Assembly (NCBI GenBank): GCA_016859345.1
Contig: CM029124.1
Span: 10,930,001-10,994,000 of the forward strand
Length of the DNA: 64,000 bases
Direction: 5' to 3'
DNA from: Istiophorus platypterus
Lineage: Eukaryota; Chordata; Actinopteri; Istiophoriformes; Istiophoridae
Below the pieces are notes generated by a model. The model ran no database searches and was not told the DNA's origin. It was given only the letters and a program-made list of their open reading frames with translations. Shown piece after piece: positions 47,001 to 59,000 of this stretch. How positions within the stretch are numbered: position 1 is the stretch's first letter; the number at the start of each line of letters is the position of its first letter. The position numbers and the translations under genes were made by a program.

Positions 47001-50000
47001 GTTTTGGCTGACTTGCGGTAAAAATTGTGGCCCTGCACCTTTCAGCTGGGAACGGAAAATTGTTTTGTGTTGTTAACCAGGATAAACTCATATTCGAAGT
47101 TTAATTTAAGATTGCACATGAGTTTTGGGAAGTGACGGACTCCCCTAATCCGAAGGTCACTGTTAAATGTAATTTTTAAAGATGTTTATGTTCAGGGCTG
47201 AAATTTCCATGAATGATTGATCTGCCATTTCTTTTCTGAATTATTCTATTGATCATTTAATCTACAGAATATACAAAGTAGTGAAAAATGTCCATCACAG
47301 TTTCCTACAGCCGAGAGGGAAGAGAATTTTGGGCCCTTCTTAGTTTAATGATTTGGCTGAGTTTCTCTCTCTGCACCTCACTACAGTCTGGATAGAAAAG
47401 CCTAAGTGAAGAGATTTCTTCTGTTCAACAGCTTTATGGTGATAACAGGATCTATTAAGACTCTCCTGACTAAGTTTCTTGCTCCCAACTCTGAATTTAT
47501 ATTTTAATATTCACCTTTCACCTTTCCTACTTTGCCTTGCATCTTTCGGCCTTTATGGGAAACCAATGCATTCAATGAAAGGAAAAAAATACAAGCCATG
47601 AGGATGCAGGCATATGTGATACTGATTTTCAATTTTGTATTTTTTTCTCTATTTGAAATATTTTAGCTGGCTAGTAGCATGCTCTCATTGTATTTTTTTA
47701 ATTTGTTTTATGATGTGTTCAGGGAGGACATTAAGAGGAATGAGGAAAGTAAAGAGAGCGTGGTAATGTTAAAGTATGTGTCAGCTCCAAACCTCAAGTG
47801 CTCACCCTACACAGACAGTCTCTCTGACAGGCTACCATATTCGATGCAGACCCTGCTCTGTGGACCATTTTATGCAGGTGGAGGTGTTCAGGGGATTTGA
47901 GAATACACCCAGGATTTGACATTTTCCCAACACAAATTGGATAGAGTCCCTATTATTTTATTTGACCTGCTGTTAGGCAATGCAAATGTAGTGTTCTGAC
48001 AGATTTATCCAAGAACACCTGAAGCTCAAGTGAGATTTAAATGGCATCCTTTAATGTCTGAACACGACAGAAATGAACAATGTGCTGTTTTGACGCTTAC
48101 CCCGAACCAATTGTGACAGTCGTTTTCTTTTTCCTGCTGCTTTCACTGAGATATACCTCTGAATAACAATGAATATGACTGTTTGCCCACTGTGGCTCGA
48201 CAATAGTTTCTCTTTATAAGGAGAGTAGGTGATGTTTTTGATGCCTTTTTATATAAAGCTAAAGATGCTCGGAAGACATGATCGCACACATAGGCATCAA
48301 ACACTGATCTGTTTACGTCGAATATAAACAAAAACTAGGAAATGAGAGACACAAGTGTGTTTATGTTTCATTTCATGGCCCATTTTTTCCTGCGATAATC
48401 CCTTTTAGCTTCTGCTAGCGCTTTGGCAACTCTGTCACCTTGCACTCTACCTTACAGGCTGAGTTATTAAAACCTGACATATTTATCTTCAGTGAACACA
48501 GTTTAACTCTTTTGTATTCCACCCTCTGTTCGTTTCCCCTCCGTTTTAATCCCGCATGTCCCTGCGTGTTCCTTGCCTGCAATTGGCACCTGACATTAAA
48601 ACAGATCTTCAGGGTTACTCAGCATTCATTTTCCTCCTTCTTTTAATACTTATTAGGGAACTGTCAGCTGTAGTATAAAATCTATTAGTTCTTTAGCCTA
48701 ATAATTATTCTAACTAAGTAGCCACCAGATAAAATAACCCGCTGGCCAAAGGACCCACCAACCAGACTACCAGCTGACCAAGAATCTAGCTGGCAAGTTT
48801 TCTAAATGATCTTTGAGAGACAAAATGAATCCATGTCTCTATCTGGGATTCTGACAGTTGTTACGGTTTAAAGGACTCCTCCTCTCACTTTGTTATAAGC
48901 TGGAGTCTTCAGAGAGATGCTCTCTGTGCTGGCTGACCAATGAGGCAGAGGAACAGGAGATGGGCTCCTCTCTCATCCTGAGCAGAGCTTAAAGGTGTAA
49001 TCAAAAGGGCCACCTGAGTGTGACTCAGTGACATAGGTGAGAGGACACGATATGTATAGCAAATTAGAGCCACTGCCCCCGTTACTACCACTCCTAACTA
49101 GTTATCACTACAACTACTGCAAATACTGCAGTCGATAAACTGTCAGCTGGTCTTTGAAGCTATTGTGATATATTCGCATAGTAACGAGGTGATATGAAAA
49201 TAGAGAATGCATCGGGTTACGGAAACGTGAGTGCATTGACCCACCGCACTGCATTGTTGCCTGGCAACTTAACTAATGCAGACCCAAAACTATTGCTGAT
49301 GTTGCCGTAAGAGTAGCATCTTGGGAAAAAGGCTCCAGTAAAATGTTGAGACTCAGAGATTCTGGTTTGTTTGGCCCTGGAGAATACAGCACGTACTCAG
49401 CATTTGATTCAACATTGGCTGCTTATTGTATCTTGACAGCACGGAACAGCAGCCATTTGTAGGTTAATGATGAGCCCTCACCTCGCCTGTTGAAAAGGCA
49501 TCTCGGAGAGAGCTCAATTTCAACTACTTGGAACTAAACTCGAGTGTGTGTGTTTGTGTATGTGTGCACGCACTCACTTATGTAACATTGCATGTAACAC
49601 CATTATTACCACGAGACTGGCTCACAAATACTTGGCCCTCTTCAAAGCTATCGGCTCTCATGATAACTCTAATGAGGCTCCCAGTGGAGGTTTATTAAGG
49701 CGTCATCTTCAGAAAAGGTGAGGGATCTGTAATTGGAATGACATTTAAACACTCTCCCTCGTTATCTCACACACACACACACACGCGTCCGAAGGATCTG
49801 ACAGGATCAGGTGGTAGCCCTGTGTCTGATCACTTACATGTGGTCGCCACTGAACCCAGTCCCCTCCCATAATGAAATTGAGGGAAGTGTGGAAAAACTA
49901 GATACAGAGTTGCACCTTATTAAATGAAATATGTGTGTAATGACATTCCTCTCTCCTGAAATGTCACAGAGAAATATATATGAATTTACTTACACCTTTG

Positions 50001-53000
50001 GAAATCTATACACAGCACCTACAGTGCGCGTATGTGTGTGCGTAATTCTTTTCGTTCAATTGACTGACGACATTGTTGATGTGACATTCAGGTATGGAAA
50101 ATCGATTATTGTGAAAGAGCAGGCAGAAATTATTTTTACTTCCTGGCATCTTATGATTTGATTTTTAATTTAAAGCTGAGATTATAACAGTGACTTAACC
50201 AGATGCAAAGCTTCGACAGATCAGCAATACATCGGGAATGCAATATTTACTCATGAAAAGCGGTGAAAAGAGAGGAAAACGTGGACAAAGGAGCAGGTAA
50301 TAGTTTTCTATACACTGCATCAAATTCAGGTGGCTAATTGATATTCAAGACATTAGGTAAACATGCAGTGGGGCAAGGATCTGAAAATTGTTATCAAGAA
50401 GAATACAACTTCAGCCATAGTGCCATTTATTTGCAAATGGTGTGTATGCATGTGAGAATAGTCTTTCTCTGGCTCCTGTCTTGTCATTTTCCCTTGTTTC
50501 ATTCTAAGTTGTTCCCTTTGTCACTTTCTCTCATTCACTCAGTTTCACACACTAGCAGACATTGGCTCGAGTTATCAATTCAGAATGCCTGAATGAAAGA
50601 CCAGGGCCATGCAGGTTTCCCTCCATCACTCCTCCTCCCGTTTTACCGACTTTGACCCCAATCTGTCCTCTCGTCACCATCTTTCTCCAATTGCCGATCA
50701 CTTCTTCTAACCCTCTTCTCTCGTATCCGTCCATCTTACCTCCTCTTTATTCTGTTTCTCTTTATATACTGTGCCTTTCTTCCCTTTTACTGTCTTATCC
50801 TCCTCAACGGGAACGGGAGATTGCCTTTGTTTTTTTTCTAGCACTGAACCCTAGAATAAGAATTGATCCCCGTTTGACTCCACAGAGGATGATGGTTACA
50901 CCTCAGAGCAAGAATTAATGAGTAATTTGTGAATGATCCCAAAACCTTTATCCCCTTTGTGGCTAACCCTGCTTTTAAGAATTCCTCATCTGGAGAGCAG
51001 TGTGTGTGTGTGTGTCTGTGTGTGTGACTGTGTGTATGAGAGAGATACACTAGGGGAGTGGAGGACGAGTAAAGAAAGGCAGAGACAGACAAAAAGAGCT
51101 CCCATGCATCATATGAGCTGAGTATTATGCAAATGTTTGAAACTTCATTCTTTGCTTTGACTCTGTTATGTATAAACTGTATGGTATTGTTTGCTTGCTG
51201 CTGTGTGTGTGTGTCTGTGTGCATTTGTATGTGGGGAGGTGTTGGTCATAGACTTGGAGTAATGCTGAGAGTCTGCTATTACTGGATAAGCCCTGTGTTT
51301 GCTGAGGTTGAGAATGAGGATACAAGATAGGGCATGAGCAATCTGCTCTGCTACAGTAACAGACACATCCCTCCCTTCACCCCCTAAATCAGCACATGCA
51401 CAGCACACACACAACACAGACAGACACACACACACGCAGACACACATACGCCGGTGCAGGAATAACCAAAATTTTGTACACACTGGCTCTTAACAACAGC
51501 GTTAGCTGAGGGCTGTGTGACGATGTCCAGCTTTGAAGCGGGATCAGTGTTCTTAGCTTTTATTGTTAAGTCACACACTTGAACAAACCTGAGTACAGTG
51601 AGGTTTGAAAGGTCAGTGTCATTAATCAGTGTCACTGGAGTCAAGGTTTACAGGACTTTGAGATAAGGGCTTCTTTGAAATTTCTCATCTCTCACGGCAG
51701 ACATTTTTATTGAGTCTCCTGAGTTGAAATTTATCTCTTTGATCTCTTTTTGAACTTTGATTGCCTCTCCCAAATATTCTCGACCCCTGCACGGGAATTC
51801 TCTTTCTTATTGTACAACGTGTGTCTCTCTATCTACCACTTTGGTCCAGACTGAAATATCTCAATAACTATTGGATGCATTACCGTGAAAGATGTCAGAC
51901 ATATCCACGGGGCCCTGAGGATGAAAAGGATTGTCTGTCATCCCCTGACTTTTCCTTTAGTGCCAGAAGCAGGTCTTCTACTTATCAAGTGAAATATTTC
52001 TACATAAAGAATGTGGAACAAAGTTTTGGATTGATATTATAGTTCCCAGAAGATGTATCTTAATGGGCTACTGACCGTGACTTTCCTCTTGGGCCATGGA
52101 CAACAATAGCATGAGTTGCTTTGCAGTTTGGTACAGACATTCCTATCCCCCTCAGCGTGAATCATTACAACTTTGTTGACATCAGCATGTTAGCATTTGG
52201 CTCAAAACTGTGCCTATGTACAGACTCACAGAGCCTTTACCATGTGTAGAGTCTTGGTCCTAATGTGCATATGTGTACTTTTTTTTCATATGTGTACTTT
52301 TATGTACACATATGCATGTAAATTTTTATGTGCATGTTTTTGTATTTATCTGTGTCCCCAACCCTCTGATGTAACTGACAGTGAATCTAAATATTGTTGT
52401 AAAAGCCTGACAGGGATTCGACAGGAACCTACTTTAGTGGCTTATCTCTAATGTAAAGCCTTGCAGCCACACAGCGAGTAGAAGGACATGTTAGGTGAGA
52501 CACGACAGTTAAATTTCCTCATCTACAGCCCCTCTCCTATCTCTGTTTTCATTAAAACATTATAATAGGACTGGTTCAGCTCTGCTACTCTCCCACTCGT
52601 CCGACTCAGATTATGGCTGTTGCGATACAGCGGACTACCGAAATGAGAGCGGCCTTTGGAAACGAGACGGGCTCATTATTGTGGTGCTGAAGATGTTGAA
52701 GCCGTCTAATTGAGTCCGGTCTGCTTGAAAGAAAAGCTACAGTAGGTGCACATGGCATGGACGCAACCTGCTAATTACGACACTGCGCATACAGATGGAT
52801 AATTTTTCACTGGCCCCAGCTCAGGCTATCAATCAGCTTGTCAACACGAGAACCATAATCTGAGTCTGATGACTAGGAGAGTAGCAGAGACGAAACCGGT
52901 CCTATTATAATGTTTTAATGAAAACAGAGATAGGAGAATGGTTCTAGACAAGGGAATTTAACTGTCAAGTCTCACCTAACATGTTCTTTTTACTCCCATT

Positions 53001-56000
53001 GAATGAAAGTAGCCTTCACTGTGTGGCTGCAAGGCCTTACAAGTAGAGATAAGGTACTAAAGTAGGTTCTTGTTGAATCCTTGTCCCCAAGGTAAAATGA
53101 TGTAAAAAGGATGAAACCAGCTGTCCTCCGTATCCCGCTGACACCACAAAGCTAAGTGTCCTTAGGTCTCACAAGCCACTTGTATAAAACTGCAGTGTAA
53201 TTTTCCATCACGCCAATGGCAGGAATGATTTTCTGCAGCTCTGCCTATAGCATCAGGTGTCCTTCCTTGTCTCCCTGTGTCTTTCTCCCCAGCTGCTCCC
53301 CTCTTTCTCTTGTCATCTATTCGCGTCTGCCTTCTTACATTTCCCCCTTCCACTATCTTTGCCTTCTCCCCGCTTTTTCCTTTTCCTTTTGTTGTTCCTG
53401 TATTAAAAATATGCATGAGTTTAAGAGGACAGTCTCATGTCAGCCGCTACTCAGATCCATCCCACGGAGCAGTGCGTTTATACGGAACTGCCTGGTCTTG
53501 TCCTTTTAAAAGGAATGACGGCAGCAGTGTTTCTTCAAAAAACACAAAAAAAGGAGGATGAACAGAGGAACCAAATCGTTACCCTAGTCAGCAGATTTTG
53601 ACTCACCTTTTTGAATCTTTTGTTTATTCCTGTGCGCTTAGTTCAAAAGTTGAAGAAAGTTAAGAGAGAAATTACCTGAAATGACCTGGATGACCAATGG
53701 ACTGATTGTTCTGTATCAATGTTGATCACTTGTATGCTTCAATGTTTAATTATTTCTGTGTAACTTCTTACAACGTCAGCATTAGTGGATTTCAGCTGCT
53801 GGTAAAACAGGAAGTCTCTTGAAGCTGCAGAAGGCTGAGCAGGCTGCCCATCATGTTTGTTGCCAGTAGGCTGGTAATAGTATAAAAGCAGATTTTTATG
53901 GCGCTGATGCAGACATGCTGCTCTGTTGACCAGGGAGAGAGGACTCAGGGCAGACATCAAGCCGTGTTTTTGTTTGCCCCTCTAACTTAGCCGAGTACAA
54001 GACGAGAACAAGCATATAAAATAATACTATATAACCTGTGTCATACCAATTAGCATTTTTTAGTTCAAGCACCTGATCTATTTAGCTATGTGATGATTTG
54101 ATTTGAATAGGTGGGTAGCAGCAGCTGTAACATATGGTAAAGGCTGTTTGTAAGGTTGGATGTAGCTGTTAGCTGTGACAGCAGAGATGCACCCTGCTGC
54201 TGCACATTCAAAACACAGAGCCACCAACGCTGGCGGGGGGCAGGCGCAGTGGTAACCACTCACTGAGAATGTATGAATATTTGTATTCCACAATTCAAAA
54301 CACAATGCGTCTTTCAATCAGACCCCAGTGCCGGCACCCTCCGTCCCTGTTTGTGCAGTCGCCAGCCATGCATCATCCTGCCGCTTGTGTTTTTTCAGTA
54401 TTTTTTTACACTCGGGTTTCCTGAAACAACAACACTGTGTTTGTTATTTCCAGTGCCAACTTAACACGAGTCTTTCCCATTCTGAGCCATCCTTCCCGAT
54501 TACTAACATAACAGTGCTCTCGCCCTCTCTCTCTCTGCCTCTCTTTTTGTTTGTTCTTGCTGTTGGCCTCAGCTCACATCCGTATTTTCTTAAACTTTAG
54601 GGTTAGTTTCTGTTCTTAACAGGGAAGGAAAAATAATGCATGCCTTGTCTTTGGATGCTGCCGCAGAACAACCAGCCTTCATTACTGACATGGTCACAGT
54701 CCTGTGATCAGGAGGAATTACCACTATTTTTTTTCTTTTTTTAAATTTGGATTAATTGATTAAGGTGCACCACTGTTTAGCCTCAAACCCAAACATAAAC
54801 GTTTGGACTTCTAGCCCTTTGCATTTTCTTTGTATGAATGTTGAGAAGAGCGCTGCAGATCTCTTCATTTTATTTTTCATTTTCTGGTGTCTGCTCCTGT
54901 GTTGATTCACGTGTCTCATTTTTTAAAACTTGGCCGCCTTGAATACTTCTTTCTGCCAAAAGTGTTTGGATTCTGTTTTTTGGACAATCTTACTGTGTTC
55001 TTTGAAAAACAAACGGAAAACACCGCTCAAAGATCACGTATTATGAAAGGATACCATTTCAGGCCTGTTTCAGGCCTGTCAAACCTTTGAACGAACTGCA
55101 ATTTAAGATATTATTCAAAACACATCTTTAAAAATAAATAGATAAATAAATAAAATTAAGGAGCAGATGGTGATTTTTTAAACCCTGGAATTTTCCGATC
55201 CCGTCTCATTCCCTGTTGGATAGACTTCTCCCTGGATCCAAAGAGCTTTCAGTGTCAGTCTTGTTTCCCCCATGGCTTTTCCACCAAAAAACCCTTCATA
55301 CTGTCACACAGAACGTGACCGTTTTTCTCACAGATATATCATTCCTGACCTGAACTCTAAAGTGTCCGCTTGAGCTTGTAACACCGCAAAACCCTCCATG
55401 GAAGTGACCCTGTTTTTTGCCTCTGGCCACAATGTTGTGTTCGATCTAGTGTTCCCCCATTGCTCTAATGGATAGAGACAGCTTTGGGTAATCTGACCCC
55501 TGACCTGCGATGGAGGAACAAGGCCCATCAGAATGGGATGACTGGTTGGTTGTTATTCTCTATGGGACTGGAACTCCCCCACATCCTGTTTCCCTATGTC
55601 CACTAGAAATACATAAAAACTGTCAATTGGAGAAGAGGGGACAGAGTTAAACATTATTCCGTGCCCGATCCCTGAGACTCATCTTTATTTATAGACACAG
55701 TTTAATAACCTCAATGTCAAAGAATCCACGTGGAAGTTAACAGTTGTCCTTGTAATAGAGACCCTTGTGTCACATGCTGTTTACAGAAGTACAAACAAGA
55801 CTTGTTACAAAGATTGACTTATCTTTAATCTAATCCAGTTATCCATGGCCACTGGTTTTTTTCTCTAAAAGACAGATTTCACAATGGTAAAGTTGATAGT
55901 ATTGTCAGATATCCTTGTAGATCCACAGAGGATATTTAAAATCACTCCTGTTAGATGGTCAGGAGGAGAACACTCACGTTGCTTTTTATCTGTTAAGCCT

Positions 56001-59000
56001 CCAGTACCAGGGTGAGATAAAGTTAACCCGAGAGACGGCAGCTTTTGATTTGAAATGCAGCCAGAGTCACATCTGATCTTGAGCCAGGGGGAAGTCTTCT
56101 CCGAGGTCTGTCCTGATGCCCTGCAATGTGGAGCGAACTGCTGTGTGCATCCAAATGATCAGCCATTAATATAGTTGCAACAACCTCAGGGGAAGAAGAC
56201 ACGCTGTGATGCACTCACAGTGAAAGCCCTAATGGCAGTTGACATTAGACAGACGTGTGCCACTTAAGGCATTTTGAATTTTCCAGTGCTTCCTCTTATC
56301 ACATTTTTAATTTACCTTTAGACAACAGGGTATACAGCTGTTGTGAAATGGCTCGGTGAGATGTAAATGCGTTGCGCTTGGATATCAGGTCGACTGTGCA
56401 ATGAGAGAGCTTGCATTTGCCTGTGGCGTTGTCATTTGAATAAGATTTGAATAGCACTTGCATACGAGAGGTTAATTCCAAGTGAAATTGGATCTACCGT
56501 TGTAAAGCAGTGTGTTAAAGCAGGTCTTATTAGTAACACGAATGGGAAGAGAGCCGGCCCATGTTATGATGTGGGTGGCTGAACAGAAGGGAATATCCAG
56601 AAAACATTTTCCCAGAAATACCATTTTTGGAATTCAGAGATTGAATGATTGCATTATTTAATTTCCTTGTACTTTCCTCACAGCCTGCAGTCATTTGATT
56701 GTCCACAAAAACGCACTTTGTGCTCTACTAAACTTCTCAGACACAAAAAATTAATTACATGGCTCTCAAACGGAAATTATTAGCATTGTCCATCGTCAAA
56801 TGTCGACCTACCTGATATGTGGTTTTCTATGACCTTACATGAACCCATTTATGAGAAACAGCTTTTAATAAACCACAGCCTGCCCTTCACCTTGCACTTA
56901 ATGAAGTTCTGTGTCTTGCATCCCTTTGGATAAGGCAACAATTATCTGTATAGACACGGACATATACTGCACTTAATTCCATTTCTATACATCAGTGCAG
57001 AGACTTTCTTCGTCTGCACTCCACCATGGTTTCCTCCTCCTAAAAAAGAAGTACATGTCGTTGATTGATCAAAGCCTCCCAACAACTGTCGTAATTTCCA
57101 TACTGGAAAAACACTACAGCTGCTGTGAAAGCACTAGCGGTTTTATTTTAAACTATTCCTCATCCATTCTCTGTCTGTGATGCTCATTAGTAGGGCTCAG
57201 GAGTTTTGAGAGGTGATGGGTCGCATCGTCCTCTTATAACCTCTCACCATTCAGCGGTTAGCCTGGCACATATTTGTCGGCCTCCATCAATTCTCAACGG
57301 CTGTTATCTGGCCTCAAATCTTGTAGTGAATTGAGCTCACGAATTATAGTTTTTAGAGGCTAGATTGACAAAACAAAAATTATTTCAGCAATAGTCAGTT
57401 CGTGAAACATTTTACAGTCGCTCATGTAAACAACCATGTTCCCTCTTTCCTGGGGAAAGTCCTGAGGTGTAATCCAAGAGATCTGTTTTATGCTTATGAA
57501 AGCGACAAACATCTCTTTCATGTTTCAAATATTTTTTTTTTTAACATTACCAGACTTCAAAATTGTGAAGGAGCAGCCATAATCAAGACAAGAAGGGTGG
57601 GTTATTTTTAAAGATTATAATATTTATATATCTGAACAACAATGTTGTATTTTTACCTCTTATGAATACTTTAGCCGATACTAATGATGATGATGCGTAA
57701 CTACTGCATTGTCAAAAATATAAATGGCAGCTAATTTCCAGTTCAGAGACAGTAGAAAAAGAGGAGAGGGGTCATAGAAGGGCTCTAACATAAAAGAAAG
57801 GCTAATAAACAGGACTAGTGAAAACAGCAGGAAAGTAGATTATTACACACTAAGAGCTGAGGATTTTCTTTCTGCATTCAGCTTCATGCTGGGTGTTAAT
57901 GGATAATATGTTTTTTAAGAAAGTGCATCATAGTTCCCGAAAAGGTGAAAAAAACTACAAAGCGGGGAAAAGAATTTGTCCTGAATCACTGCGGATTCTT
58001 TTGAGGCTATTTGTCAAAGGGGTTCACGAACCCTCTCTAACAAGATAACGTGTCAAACTGTTTCCTCTGTGGATGACTCGCCTGCTCTTATCATCTTGCC
58101 ATATTTCATCAGTCGCCTAGAGCTGACTTTAACTGTTTTCTTTGGGATTTTGCTCTCTGTGAATCAGAGTTATGCTCCCTCTGGAACGCTGGGTTTCCAG
58201 GAAAGCATACAACCTTGATGAGGTTTGTCAAAACAGAGTGGCGGCAGAGACCCTTACATCACCCTACACCTACATCTGTGTGGGAAACTAATGTGAAAGA
58301 ATTTGGATTTATCAATGCAAATGGACAGAAAATGACAAGACGGGCAGCAACGTTAAGTGCCTTGGAGAGGAATTGAGTTTTCCCATGCCCTCCTAGAAGA
58401 TGAGACCGTGGTGAGATGTGCGCGCAAACTTGTAGGGAAAAAATAAAGAAAACATCCTGACAGGATGTTGGATCAACCAGTCTGCTTGCTTGAGGAGCAG
58501 GTCGGCGCTATGCGTCGTTGAGATTTGGGAATTGTGCACGTTGGCTCCTCTGTGACCTACAGTTACCCCTAACATCATTTTCTGCCTACGTGTATACAGG
58601 TGTTCATGTGTGTCTCTGCAACAGCACAAATCCAGCTTTAGTTCTTAAACTTCTTTTTTTATTATAGCAAAAACACAGTTATTGGATTCTATGCAAGATT
58701 AATGAGGTTAAAAAAATGTTTTATTCCTCAATTATTACTCTCCATATTCCAGAAAAGGTAGGTAATGCTTTTTTAAAGCAAAAATACAATATGTTACTTT
58801 GGAAGTGGATCTAGATGGTTTGTGTGGGAAATCATACATCCTGTTATGATAATGCATCAGTCCTGTTAACATTCATATTTTTTCACATGGAGTATCTTGA
58901 TTTAAGAGTCCTACCTTAAGGCAGACCATACTGTGAGTGATGGAGTGTTAAGCTTTAAGTAGATTTTTCTCATACTGGCGCTGCAGCATTGCCTTGGTAG

